This document shows, piece after piece, positions 34,360 to 43,442 of a stretch of 64,000 bases of DNA; the stretch's first letter is position 1, and the number at the start of each line of letters is the position of its first letter. A program made the translations under genes and the position numbers. Under the pieces are notes generated by a model. That model saw only the letters and a list, made by a program, of their open reading frames with translations. It was not told where the DNA came from and searched no databases. Source of the stretch: Haliea sp040221975 (GTDB taxonomy: Bacteria > Pseudomonadota > Gammaproteobacteria > Pseudomonadales > Halieaceae); NCBI GenBank assembly GCA_040221975.1, contig JAVJWR010000023.1, positions 179,238 to 243,237 on the forward strand, read 5' to 3'.

Positions 34360-35652
34360 TCAGCTGCGCTTGTCCAGCGGCAGGAAGTCGCGCTGGGTGT
34401 GGCCGGTGTAGAGCTGGCGCGGCCTGCCGATGCGGTAGCTGCCGCTGATCATCTCGTGCCAGTGGGCGATCCAGCCAACCGTGCGGCCAACCGCGAAGAT
34501 CACGGTGAACATGCTGGTGGGGATGCCGATGGCCTTGAGAATGATGCCGCTGTAGAAGTCCACGTTGGGGTAGAGCTTTCTTTCGATGAAGTAGGGGTCT
34601 TCCAGGGCAATCTGCTCGAGACGCTTGGCGATGGCCAGCAGTGGCTCGTTCTCGACGCCCAGTTCCGCAAGCACCTCGTCCGCGGCCTCTTTCATCACCT
34701 TGGCACGGGGGTCGAAATTCTTGTATACCCGGTGGCCGAAGCCCATCAGGCGGAAGGGATCGTCCTTGTCCTTGGCCCTGGCCACGAACTCGTCGATACG
34801 GGAGACGTCACCGATCTCCTCCAGCATTTCCAGTACCGCCTCGTTGGCGCCGCCGTGGGAGGGTCCCCAGAGAGCGGCAATGCCCGCGGCAATACAGGCG
34901 AAGGGGTTGGCGCCGGAGGAACCTGCCAGGCGTACCGTCGAGGTGGAGGCATTCTGCTCGTGGTCCGCATGGAGCAGGAAGATGCGGTCCATTGCCCTGG
35001 CCAGTACCGGGCTGATGTTGCTGGGCTCACAGGGATTGCCAAACATCATGTGCAGGAAGTTTTCCGAATAGCTCATGCTGTTGTCGGGGTACATGAACGG
35101 CTGGCCGATGGAAAACTTGTAGCTCATGGCTGCCAGCGTGGGCATTTTTGCAATCAGGCGGAAAGCTGCGACTTCGCGGTGGTTCTCGTCGGAGATATCC
35201 AGTGAGTCGTGATAAAACGCCGACAGTGCGCCTACTACACCGCACATCACCGCCATGGGGTGAGCGTCGCGGCGAAAACCGTTGAAGAAGGTGCGGATTT
35301 GTTCGTGCACCATGGTGTGACGCTTGACGGTGCTCACGAACTTTTGCTTTTGCCTGGCGTTGGGCAGTTCGCCGTAGAGCAGCAGGTAGCAGGTCTCAAG
35401 GTAGTCGCTGTGCTCGGCGAGCTGGTCAATCGGGTAGCCGCGGTGCAGCAGTATACCCTCTGCGCCGTCGATATAGGTTATCTGTGATTCGCAGGCAGCC
35501 GTGGAGACGAAACCGGGGTCATAGGTGAACATGCCCCTTGCGGTAAGGCCACCAACATCAATGACATCCGGGCCGAGGGTGCCGGAGTAGATCGGGAGCT
35601 CGATGGTTTCATCCAGCCCGTCTACCTTCAGGGTTGCCTTTCTTTCACTCAT
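34360..35652 (-). CDS. gltA: Citrate synthase GltA (type II)
   Basis: Condenses acetyl-CoA and oxaloacetate, the entry step of the TCA cycle. Signature segments include TYIDGAEGILLHRGYPIDQL, LHADHEQNASTSTVR (substrate His), WGPSHGGANEAVL (catalytic His) and MGFGHRVYKNFDPRA. The catalytic Asp lies in LYPNVDFYSGI. It is the 430-aa hexameric gammaproteobacterial type. The frame is open from 35688, but the ATG at 35652 is the conserved start. It is divergent from sdhC with 323 bp between, the classical gltA/sdh arrangement. Confidence 0.98.
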   Translation of the reverse strand: MSERKATLKVDGLDETIELPIYSGTLGPDVIDVGGLTARGMFTYDPGFVSTAACESQITYIDGAEGILLHRGYPIDQLAEHSDYLETCYLLLYGELPNARQKQKFVSTVKRHTMVHEQIRTFFNGFRRDAHPMAVMCGVVGALSAFYHDSLDISDENHREVAAFRLIAKMPTLAAMSYKFSIGQPFMYPDNSMSYSENFLHMMFGNPCEPSNISPVLARAMDRIFLLHADHEQNASTSTVRLAGSSGANPFACIAAGIAALWGPSHGGANEAVLEMLEEIGDVSRIDEFVARAKDKDDPFRLMGFGHRVYKNFDPRAKVMKEAADEVLAELGVENEPLLAIAKRLEQIALEDPYFIERKLYPNVDFYSGIILKAIGIPTSMFTVIFAVGRTVGWIAHWHEMISGSYRIGRPRQLYTGHTQRDFLPLDKRS

Positions 35653-35687
35653 AGGGGGTCCTGCGATGTTGTTTCTCGGGGTGCCCA

Positions 35688-35715
35688 ACTATAGAGTCTC
35701 GACAGCTTTTGTCAA
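35688..35715 (-). promoter_or_regulatory. Sigma-70 promoter for gltA
   Basis: On the minus strand, a perfect TTGACA (35715-35710), a 16-bp spacer and TATAGT (35693-35688). Transcription would begin near 35681, about 29 bp before the gltA ATG. The rest of the 35653-35975 gap holds the sdh promoter and no gene that I can support. Confidence 0.7.
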
Positions 35716-35837
35716 TTGATCTGGCCGTATTTGCCGCCAATTCGGGGTCTTCTGGGGTCATTGTCCCGGATCGTGCAGTCTGGAGATAGGCGATGTTCGC
35801 TGCAGTTTTTCGGCCCTCGCCTCGCCTGTGGGCAGGT

Positions 35838-35866
35838 TTGTAATTGATCCCGCATCCTCCTATAAT
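35838..35866 (+). promoter_or_regulatory. Sigma-70 promoter for the sdh-suc operon
   Basis: TTGTAA at 35838-35843, a 17-bp spacer and a perfect TATAAT at 35861-35866. It gives a leader of about 100 nt before the sdhC GTG at 35976. That length leaves room for post-transcriptional control, though no specific RNA target site could be identified. Confidence 0.65.
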
Positions 35867-35975
35867 TCCGCGCGCTTTCTCCGCGTTCCGAAGCGGGTGG
35901 CAACAGTGCCAGGCCTGACCTGCGGCCGGCTTCATTAATCGCCCTTGTGGCGTCTGCAACGGTGGTACCTGAACT

Positions 35976-36350
35976 GTGAAAGACAAGCGTCCTGTTAACC
36001 TGGACATCGGCAGCATGCGGCTCCCCATTACCGCGTGGGCATCCATTACCCATCGCGCTTCCGGTGTTTTTCTTTTCGTCGCCATGGCCTTCCTGGTCTG
36101 GGCCCTGGATATGAGCCTGCGCAGTCCGGAAAGTTTTTCCGCCCTGCAATCGGCCCTCGCCAGCCCGCTCGCCAAGTTGATCCTGTGGGTGATCGCGGCT
36201 GCGCTGATCTACCACGCCCTCGCGGGGGTCAGGCACTTGATCATGGATTTCGGTATCGGTGAGAGCCTGGAAGGGGGCGTCCTCGGTGCTCGCCTGGTGA
36301 TCGCGCTTTCAATTCTCCTGACGCTGCTGGTGGGGGTGATGATATGGTAA
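35976..36350 (+). CDS. sdhC: Succinate dehydrogenase cytochrome b556 subunit SdhC
   Basis: Membrane anchor of complex II that binds heme b and ubiquinone. RPVNLDIGSMRLPITAWASI leads to the motif THRASGVFLFVAMAFLVWAL. The heme-ligand region is LIYHALAGVRHLIMDFG, and there are three membrane helices in 124 aa. The start is a GTG at 35976; no in-frame ATG fits. It overlaps sdhD by seven bases. Confidence 0.95.
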   Translation: MKDKRPVNLDIGSMRLPITAWASITHRASGVFLFVAMAFLVWALDMSLRSPESFSALQSALASPLAKLILWVIAAALIYHALAGVRHLIMDFGIGESLEGGVLGARLVIALSILLTLLVGVMIW

Positions 36351-36706
36351 CTGCAGTCACAAGCTTCGGCCGCTCAGGGACCTCGGACTGGCTGGTACAG
36401 CGAGTCAGTGGGGTCATTTTGCTGGCTTACTTTGTCTTTCTCATCTGGGTTGTACTCACCGGCGTAGATTACGCGAGCTGGAAAGCACTCTTTGACCACA
36501 CCTGGGTCAAGGTTTTCAGTCTCATGGCGCTCCTGTCTCTGGCAGCGCACGCCTGGATTGGCATGTGGGCGGTGGTCACGGACTACCTGACAGAGCGGAT
36601 GATGGGCACCACCGGCAATGTATTGCGCATTTCTGCCCAGCTGGTGATTGCACTGGTACTTTTTGTTTATGTGGTCTGGGGCGTACAGATCCTCTGGGGA
36701 TATTGA
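36344..36706 (+). CDS. sdhD: Succinate dehydrogenase membrane anchor SdhD
   Basis: Second membrane anchor of complex II. SGTSDWLVQRVSGVILLAYF at the N-terminus is the SdhD hallmark. LSLAAHAWIGMWAVVTDYL carries the heme-ligand His and the quinone-site Asp-Tyr pair. Three helices in 120 aa. The ATG lies within the end of sdhC; sdhA follows after 3 bp. Confidence 0.95.
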   Translation: MVTAVTSFGRSGTSDWLVQRVSGVILLAYFVFLIWVVLTGVDYASWKALFDHTWVKVFSLMALLSLAAHAWIGMWAVVTDYLTERMMGTTGNVLRISAQLVIALVLFVYVVWGVQILWGY

Positions 36707-36709
36707 GAC

Positions 36710-38482
36710 ATGACAGCATTGCGAACCATTTCTTTTGACGGCGTCATCGTAGGTGGTGGTGGCGCGGGCATGCGCGCTGCCCTGCAGCTGGCCCAATCGG
36801 GTTACAAGACTGCGGTTATTTCCAAGGTCTTCCCGACCCGGTCCCACACGGTCTCCGCCCAGGGCGGCATTACCTGTGCCATTGCCAGCGCCGACCCGAA
36901 CGACGACTGGCGCTGGCACATGTACGATACCGTCAAGGGGTCCGACTATATCGGCGACCAGGATGCCATCGAATACATGTGCAGCGTGGGTCCGGAAGCG
37001 GTGTTCGAGCTGGAACACATGGGCCTGCCCTTCTCGCGCACCGAGGAAGGCCGCATCTACCAGCGCCCCTTTGGCGGCCAGTCCAAGGGTCCTGACAATC
37101 CGACCCAGGCTGCCCGCACCTGTGCCGCGGCCGACCGCACCGGTCATGCCCTGCTGCACACCCTCTACCAGGGCAACCTGAAGAACAACACTGTGTTCTT
37201 CAACGAGTGGTATGCCACTGACCTGGTCAAGAACCAGGATGGTGCCGTGGTGGGTGTTATCGCCATCTGCATGGAGACCGGTGAAACGGTCTATGTGAAA
37301 TCCAAGGCAACCGTGTTTGCCACCGGCGGTGCCGGGCGCATCTATGCCTCCACCACCAATGCCCACATCAACACCGGCGACGGCATCGGCATGGCCCTGC
37401 GGGCCGGCTTCCCGGTGCAGGACATCGAGATGTGGCAGTTTCACCCCACCGGTATCTACGGCGCCGGCACTCTGGTGACCGAGGGCTGCCGCGGCGAGGG
37501 TGGCTACCTGATCAACAAGGACGGCGAGCGCTTCATGGAGCGCTATGCGCCCAATGCCAAGGATCTTGCCGGTCGCGACGTGGTGGCGCGCTCCATGGTT
37601 CTGGAGATCCTCGAGGGGCGCGGTTGCGGCCCCGAGGGCGACCACGTGTTGCTCAAGCTCGATCACCTGGGCGAGGAGGTGCTGGAATCGCGCCTGCCGG
37701 GCATCTGCGAGCTGTCGCGCACCTTTGCCCACGTCGACCCGGTGAAGGAGCCAATTCCGGTGGTTCCGACCTGTCACTACATGATGGGCGGCATTCCCAC
37801 CAACGTCCATGGCCAGGCCCTGACCGTGGATGCGCAGGGGAATGACCAGATCATTCCCGGCCTGTATGCCTGTGGTGAGGTCGCCTGTGTCTCCGTGCAC
37901 GGCGCCAACCGTCTGGGTGGCAACTCGCTGCTGGACCTGGTGGTATTTGGTCGCGCTTCCGGGCTGTTTATCGAGAAGGCACTGAGCGAGGGTATCGACA
38001 TGCGCGATGCCAGCGCTTCGGATATCGAGCAGGGCATGTCCCGGCTCAACAAGCTCAATGAGGCCACCGGCAGCGACAAGATTCCGGACCTGCGCAAGGA
38101 GTTGCAAAACGTCATGCAGAATTACTTCGGCGTGTTCCGCAAGGGCGAGTTCATGCAGGAAGGCATTCGCAAGCTGGCGGAGCTGCGCGGCCGCATTGAA
38201 ACGGCGGCCCTGCCCGACAAAAGCAACACCTTCAATACCGCTCGCATCGAGGCGCTGGAATTGCACAACCTGCTGGAAGTGGCCGAGGCCACGGCCATCA
38301 CCGCCGAAGCCCGCAATGAAAGCCGCGGCGCCCACGCCCGTGACGATTTCCAGGAGCGGGATGATGAAAACTGGCTGTGCCATTCCATGTACTACCCGGA
38401 CGAGAAGCGGGTCGGCAAGCGCGGCGTCAATTTCAAGCCGCTGACCGTGCCGACTTTCGAGCCCAAGGCCCGTACGTATTAA
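36710..38482 (+). CDS. sdhA: Succinate dehydrogenase flavoprotein subunit SdhA
   Basis: Oxidises succinate to fumarate at the cytoplasmic face of complex II. FAD is bound by VIVGGGGAGMRAAL. His46 in TRSHTVSAQGG is the covalent FAD attachment residue. Active-site elements are WQFHPTGIYGAG and HGANRLGGNSLLDLVVFG. The C-terminal Lys/Arg-rich end FKPLTVPTFEPKARTY is usual. 590 aa equals the family length. Confidence 0.98.
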   Translation: MTALRTISFDGVIVGGGGAGMRAALQLAQSGYKTAVISKVFPTRSHTVSAQGGITCAIASADPNDDWRWHMYDTVKGSDYIGDQDAIEYMCSVGPEAVFELEHMGLPFSRTEEGRIYQRPFGGQSKGPDNPTQAARTCAAADRTGHALLHTLYQGNLKNNTVFFNEWYATDLVKNQDGAVVGVIAICMETGETVYVKSKATVFATGGAGRIYASTTNAHINTGDGIGMALRAGFPVQDIEMWQFHPTGIYGAGTLVTEGCRGEGGYLINKDGERFMERYAPNAKDLAGRDVVARSMVLEILEGRGCGPEGDHVLLKLDHLGEEVLESRLPGICELSRTFAHVDPVKEPIPVVPTCHYMMGGIPTNVHGQALTVDAQGNDQIIPGLYACGEVACVSVHGANRLGGNSLLDLVVFGRASGLFIEKALSEGIDMRDASASDIEQGMSRLNKLNEATGSDKIPDLRKELQNVMQNYFGVFRKGEFMQEGIRKLAELRGRIETAALPDKSNTFNTARIEALELHNLLEVAEATAITAEARNESRGAHARDDFQERDDENWLCHSMYYPDEKRVGKRGVNFKPLTVPTFEPKARTY

Positions 38483-38512
38483 TCGCTGCGTAGCTACCCA
38501 GAGGTCACAATC

Positions 38513-39217
38513 ATGTTGCAAGTAAGCATTTATCGCTACAACCCGGAAACCGACCAGAAGCCCTGGATGCAGGATTTCCAGTTCGACACCGAAGGCAAGG
38601 ACCTGATGGTGCTCGACGTGCTCGAGCAGCTCAAGGCCCAGGACAGCTCGGTGACCTATCGGCGCTCCTGTCGCGAAGGCGTATGCGGTTCCGACGGCCT
38701 GAACATCAACGGCAAGAACGGGCTGGCCTGCATCACGCCCCTGTCCGAGACCGTGAGGAACAACAAACTGGTGATCCGTCCGCTGCCGGGCCTGCCGGTG
38801 ATTCGCGACCTGGTCGTCGACATGAGCCTGTTCTACGCCCAGTACGAGAAGATCCAGCCCTATCTGCAGAACAATACGCCGGCGCCCGCGATCGAGCGCC
38901 TGCAGTCGCCGGAGGACCGGGCCAAGCTGGACGGTCTTTACGAGTGTATACTTTGCGCCTGTTGTTCCAGCAGCTGCCCCTCGTTCTGGTGGAATCCGGA
39001 TCGCTTTGTCGGTCCCGCGGGTCTGTTGCAGGCCTATCGCTTTCTGGCGGACAGTCGCGATACCGCCACCGACGAACGCCTGTCGCGGCTGGATGACCCC
39101 TTCAGCGTGTTCCGTTGTCACGGTATCCAGAATTGTGTCAATGTGTGTCCCAAGGGCCTGAATCCGACCCGCGCGATCGGTCACATTCGCACGATGCTGC
39201 TGACCCGGGCGACCTGA
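38513..39217 (+). CDS. sdhB: Succinate dehydrogenase iron-sulfur subunit SdhB
   Basis: Carries electrons from FAD to quinone through [2Fe-2S], [4Fe-4S] and [3Fe-4S] centres. Cys clusters are SCREGVCGSDGLNINGKNG with a following LAC, then CILCACCSSSCPSFWW and CVNVCPKGLNP. 234 aa is standard. It lies 30 bp after sdhA and 60 bp before sucA in one operon. Confidence 0.98.
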   Translation: MLQVSIYRYNPETDQKPWMQDFQFDTEGKDLMVLDVLEQLKAQDSSVTYRRSCREGVCGSDGLNINGKNGLACITPLSETVRNNKLVIRPLPGLPVIRDLVVDMSLFYAQYEKIQPYLQNNTPAPAIERLQSPEDRAKLDGLYECILCACCSSSCPSFWWNPDRFVGPAGLLQAYRFLADSRDTATDERLSRLDDPFSVFRCHGIQNCVNVCPKGLNPTRAIGHIRTMLLTRAT

Positions 39218-39277
39218 ACAGGCACACGGTGAAACCAGCCGGGTCACCGCCGGCGTGAAACTTCAACCCGGAAGGGC

Positions 39278-42130
39278 ATGATGCAAGACAGTCCAATGGA
39301 GCTCCTGCGCAGGAGCTCGCATATCGCCGGCGGCAACGCCAGCTACGTGGAGGATTTGTACGAATCCTATCTCCTGGACCCCAATGGGGTTCCGGAACAG
39401 TGGCGGGATTATTTTGACAAATTGCCGCGGGTGGATTCGTCCTCGGCTTTGATCCAGGACATTCCCCACTCCACGATCCGCGACCGTTTTGCCCAGATCA
39501 GCAAGATGCGCGTGCGCACCGAAGCCACTGTGGCCCACGATTCCCAGGCCACCGAATACGAGCGCAAGCAGGTCAAGGTGGTGCAACTGGTTTCGGCCTA
39601 TCGCCAGCGCGGCCACCAGAAGGCCAGCCTGGATCCCCTGAATCTGCATACCCGGGAACACATACCGGACCTGGACCTCTCCTTTCATCAGCTTTCCGCC
39701 GCGGACCTGGAGACAGTGTTCCAGACCGGCAGCATGTATATCGGCAAGACAGACGCAACCCTGGGTGAGATTGTCGAGGCCCTGGAGCGCACCTACTGCC
39801 ACACCATTGGCGCCGAGTTCATGCACATCGTTGATACCGAGCAGCGGCACTGGATCATGCAGCGCATGGAGTCCGTGCGCTCGGCACCCAACTATTCCGA
39901 GGACATTCGCAAGCAGCTGCTGCGGCGTCTGATCAAGGCGGAGGGGCTGGAGAAATCGCTGGGTTCCAAGTATCCCGGCACCAAGCGTTTTGGCCTTGAG
40001 GGCAGCGAGTCACTGATCCCGATGCTGTCGGAAATGGTACAGCGCAGCGGTTCCTACGGCGCCAAGGAAATCGTCATCGGCATGGCTCACCGCGGTCGTC
40101 TCAACGTGCTGGTCAACATATTTGGCAAGAACCCGTCGGACCTGTTCGCGGAATTCGAGGGCAGGGCGGTCTACGACAAGTCCGGTGACGTCAAGTATCA
40201 CCAGGGCTTTTCGTCCAATGTGATGACCGAGGGTGGGGAAGTGCATCTCGCTCTGGCTTTCAACCCCTCGCACCTGGAAATCGTGTCGCCGGTGGTGGAG
40301 GGGTCAGTGCGCGCCCGTCAGGACCGTCGCCAGGACCCGAAGGGCGATACGGTCGTGCCCATCGTGATTCACGGCGATGCCGCCTTTGCCGGTCAGGGCG
40401 TGGTGATGGAAACCTTCCAGATGTCCCAGACCCGGGGCTTCAAGACGGGAGGCACGCTGCATGTGGTGTTGAACAACCAGGTCGGGTTCACCACCAGTGA
40501 CCGCCAGGACGCACGCTCTACCGAATACTGCACCGATGTCGCCAAGATGGTGCAGGCGCCGATTTTCCACGTCAACGCCGACGATCCGGAAGCGGTGCAC
40601 TTCGTGACCCACCTGGCAGTGGATTTCCGCAACGCGTTTAATCGCGATGTGGTCATTGATCTCATTTGCTACCGGCGCCGCGGTCACAACGAGGCCGATG
40701 AGCCGGCAGTAACCCAGCCACTGATGTATGAGCGGATCCGCAAGCACAAGACCACCCGGGACCTGTACGCGGCCCGCCTGATAGAGCAGGGCGTGATCAC
40801 AACCGAGGACGACGAGTACCTGGTGAACGCCTACCGGGAGTCCCTTGACCGCGGCGAGCCGCTGGTGAGCGGCCTGGTATCGGAGCCCAACGCCAGCCTG
40901 TTTGTGGACTGGACGCCGTATCTGGGCCACGAATGGACCCTGCACTGTGATACCCGCATGGAGTTGCACGCCCTGCAGACCCTGGCTCACGATACCAATC
41001 TGGCACCGGAGAACTTTCCGCTGCAGCGCCAGGTCGCCAAGATCCTGGAGGACCGCCGCAAGATGGCCGCGGGTGCCTTGCCACTGAACTGGGGCGCCGC
41101 CGAAACCCTGGCCTATGCCAGCCTGCTGCAGGCGGGATATCCCGTGCGCCTGACCGGCCAGGATGTAGGTCGAGGCACCTTCTCCCACCGCCATGCGGTA
41201 CTGCACAACCAGAAAGACGGCAGTCGCCACATTCCCCTGCAGCACATCAGTGATGACCAGGCCCCCTTTGTCATCTATGACTCGCTGCTGTCGGAAGAGG
41301 CGGTGCTCGCCTTCGAGTATGGGTACTCGACTACCTCGCCCACGGGGCTGGTTATCTGGGAGGCCCAGTTCGGGGATTTCGCCAACGGTGCCCAGGTTGT
41401 CATCGACCAGTTCATCACCAGCGGCGAACACAAGTGGTCGCGCCTGTGTGGCCTGACCATGTTGTTGCCCCACGGTTACGAGGGCCAGGGCCCGGAGCAC
41501 TCCTCCGCCCGGCTCGAGCGCTTCCTGCAGCTGTGCGCGGAGCACAATATCCAGGTCTGCGTGCCCAGCACCCCGGCCCAGGTTTTTCACATGTTGCGGC
41601 GCCAGGCCATCCGGCCGCTGCGCAAGCCGCTGGTGGTGATGTCGCCGAAGAGTCTGCTGCGGCACAAGGAGGCGGTGTCCTCGCTGGAAGATCTCGCCAA
41701 CGGCCACTTCCACAACGTGCTCGACGAGACCGACGCTATCGACAAGAACGCGGTCAAGCGGGTCGTCCTCTGCAGTGGCAAAGTCTACTATGACCTGCTT
41801 GCGGTACGCCGCGAGCGGGGTATTGAGAATGTCGCACTGATCCGCCTGGAACAGCTGTACCCGTTCCCGGAGGCGGAACTGCTGCAGGTGCTGGCCAACT
41901 ATCCCAATATCACCGAGGCGGCCTGGTGCCAGGAAGAGCCCCAGAACCAGGGTGCCTGGTATTCCAGTCAGCACCACATGCGACGGGTAATGTTCGCGCA
42001 CAAGAAGGAGGTGTATCTGAGCTATGTGGGGCGCGATCCCTCGGCCTCGCCCGCGGCTGGCTACATGGCCCTGCACCTGGCGCAACAGGAACAGTTTATC
42101 AATGACGCCCTGTCACCCACCGGGTCCTGA
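39278..42130 (+). CDS. sucA: 2-oxoglutarate dehydrogenase E1 SucA
   Basis: Thiamine-dependent decarboxylase of the 2-oxoglutarate dehydrogenase complex. The N-terminal binding region contains YVEDLYESYLLDP. GMAHRGRLNVLVNIFGKNP, VIHGDAAFAGQGVVMETFQM and LICYRRRGHNEADEPAVTQP are the cofactor and active-site motifs. GRGTFSHRHAVLHNQ marks the transketolase pyrimidine domain. 950 aa, full length. Two ATGs at 39278 and 39281; the first is listed. A KOR-type system for possibly the same reaction is encoded at 16.4-21.1 kb. Confidence 0.98.
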   Translation: MMQDSPMELLRRSSHIAGGNASYVEDLYESYLLDPNGVPEQWRDYFDKLPRVDSSSALIQDIPHSTIRDRFAQISKMRVRTEATVAHDSQATEYERKQVKVVQLVSAYRQRGHQKASLDPLNLHTREHIPDLDLSFHQLSAADLETVFQTGSMYIGKTDATLGEIVEALERTYCHTIGAEFMHIVDTEQRHWIMQRMESVRSAPNYSEDIRKQLLRRLIKAEGLEKSLGSKYPGTKRFGLEGSESLIPMLSEMVQRSGSYGAKEIVIGMAHRGRLNVLVNIFGKNPSDLFAEFEGRAVYDKSGDVKYHQGFSSNVMTEGGEVHLALAFNPSHLEIVSPVVEGSVRARQDRRQDPKGDTVVPIVIHGDAAFAGQGVVMETFQMSQTRGFKTGGTLHVVLNNQVGFTTSDRQDARSTEYCTDVAKMVQAPIFHVNADDPEAVHFVTHLAVDFRNAFNRDVVIDLICYRRRGHNEADEPAVTQPLMYERIRKHKTTRDLYAARLIEQGVITTEDDEYLVNAYRESLDRGEPLVSGLVSEPNASLFVDWTPYLGHEWTLHCDTRMELHALQTLAHDTNLAPENFPLQRQVAKILEDRRKMAAGALPLNWGAAETLAYASLLQAGYPVRLTGQDVGRGTFSHRHAVLHNQKDGSRHIPLQHISDDQAPFVIYDSLLSEEAVLAFEYGYSTTSPTGLVIWEAQFGDFANGAQVVIDQFITSGEHKWSRLCGLTMLLPHGYEGQGPEHSSARLERFLQLCAEHNIQVCVPSTPAQVFHMLRRQAIRPLRKPLVVMSPKSLLRHKEAVSSLEDLANGHFHNVLDETDAIDKNAVKRVVLCSGKVYYDLLAVRRERGIENVALIRLEQLYPFPEAELLQVLANYPNITEAAWCQEEPQNQGAWYSSQHHMRRVMFAHKKEVYLSYVGRDPSASPAAGYMALHLAQQEQFINDALSPTGS

Positions 42131-42159
42131 CAGCGCCAGCATTTTCCAAAGGAACTGAA

Positions 42160-43419
42160 ATGGCTATTGAAATCAAGGCGCCGACTTTCCCCGAATCCGT
42201 AGCAGACGGGGAAATTGCGGCCTGGCACAAGCGGGAAGGCGAGGCGGTCTCCCGCGACGAGCTGATACTGGAGATCGAAACCGACAAGGTGGTGATGGAA
42301 GTGGTAGCGCCGGAAGACGGCGTCATCAAAAAGATTCACGCAGCAGAGGGTGACACCGTCCAGAGTGAGCAGCTGCTGGCGGTACTGGAGCCCGGCGCGG
42401 CCGCCACTGGCGACGCTGCAGACAAGTCCGCAGAGAAGCCCGCAGCCGCCGCTTCCACAGCCCCCGACAGCGCCGCCAGTGAGAAGGCCGAGGAACTCAT
42501 GGGCCCCGCGGCGCGGCAGTTGGTGGAAGAGCACAAGCTCGATCCGGCGGCGATTGCCGGTACTGGCAAGGGTGGACGCGTGACCAAGGAAGACGTGCTG
42601 GCCCATCTCAGGAAGGAGCCGGCCAAGGCTGCCGCTGCGGAGCCTGCGGCGCCTGCTTCCGTTCCCGGGGATGCGGCGCAGGCGATGCCACAGGTGCCCG
42701 TAGGCCCCACGGCCGAGCGCGTTGAAAAACGGGTCCCCATGACCCGTATGCGCAGCCGCATCGCCGAGCGCCTGCTCGAGGCCACGCGTGGCACAGCCAT
42801 GTTGACCACCTTCAACGAGGTCAACATGGCGCCGGTGATGGCGCTGCGTGAAAAGTACAAGGAGCAGTTCGAGAAGACCCACAACGGCACCCGTCTCGGC
42901 TTCATGGGCTTTTTCGTCAAGGCCTGCTGCGAGGCGCTCAAGCGCTTCCCCGAGGTCAATGCCTCCATCGACGGCAACGATGTTGTTTACCACGGCTACC
43001 AGGATATCGGCGTGGCCGTGTCGACACCCGGAGGCCTGGTCGTACCAGTACTGCGCGATGCGGATTTCATGAGCCTGGCAGATGTCGAGGCGGCGATTCG
43101 CGATCTCGGTCTGCGCGCCCGCGACAACAAGCTCACCATCGATGACATGACCGGCGGCACCTTCACAGTCACCAACGGCGGTGTCTTCGGTTCATTGCTG
43201 TCGACCCCCATTCTCAACCCGCCGCAGACTGGTATTCTTGGCATGCACAAGATTCAGGAACGGCCCATGGCGGTGGACGGGCAAGTGGTGGTGCTGCCGA
43301 TGATGTACCTGGCCCTGTCCTATGACCATCGCCTGATTGACGGCAAGACTGCGGTGCAGTTCCTGGTGGCGGTCAAGGACCTGATTGAAGACCCGGCGCG
43401 CATCCTGCTGCAACTGTAA
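42160..43419 (+). CDS. sucB: Dihydrolipoyl succinyltransferase E2 SucB
   Basis: Core of the 2-oxoglutarate dehydrogenase complex. One lipoyl domain (lipoyl-Lys43 in LEIETDKVVMEV) is joined by an Ala/Pro linker to the E1/E3-binding domain (AARQLVEEHKLDPAAIAGTG). The catalytic domain has the active-site motif YDHRLIDGKTAVQFL (His and Asp) near the end. 419 aa is normal. It lies 29 bp after sucA. Confidence 0.98.
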   Translation: MAIEIKAPTFPESVADGEIAAWHKREGEAVSRDELILEIETDKVVMEVVAPEDGVIKKIHAAEGDTVQSEQLLAVLEPGAAATGDAADKSAEKPAAAASTAPDSAASEKAEELMGPAARQLVEEHKLDPAAIAGTGKGGRVTKEDVLAHLRKEPAKAAAAEPAAPASVPGDAAQAMPQVPVGPTAERVEKRVPMTRMRSRIAERLLEATRGTAMLTTFNEVNMAPVMALREKYKEQFEKTHNGTRLGFMGFFVKACCEALKRFPEVNASIDGNDVVYHGYQDIGVAVSTPGGLVVPVLRDADFMSLADVEAAIRDLGLRARDNKLTIDDMTGGTFTVTNGGVFGSLLSTPILNPPQTGILGMHKIQERPMAVDGQVVVLPMMYLALSYDHRLIDGKTAVQFLVAVKDLIEDPARILLQL

Positions 43420-43442
43420 ATACACTGGAATTGGGACAACTA

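Noticed and set aside
36374..39247. 957-codon minus-strand frame across sdhD-sdhA-sdhB
   Set aside because: Antisense shadow of clearly conserved succinate dehydrogenase genes; no motif or ribosome site supports it.
40304..42085. 593-codon minus-strand frame across sucA
   Set aside because: Antisense shadow of the 2-oxoglutarate dehydrogenase E1 gene.
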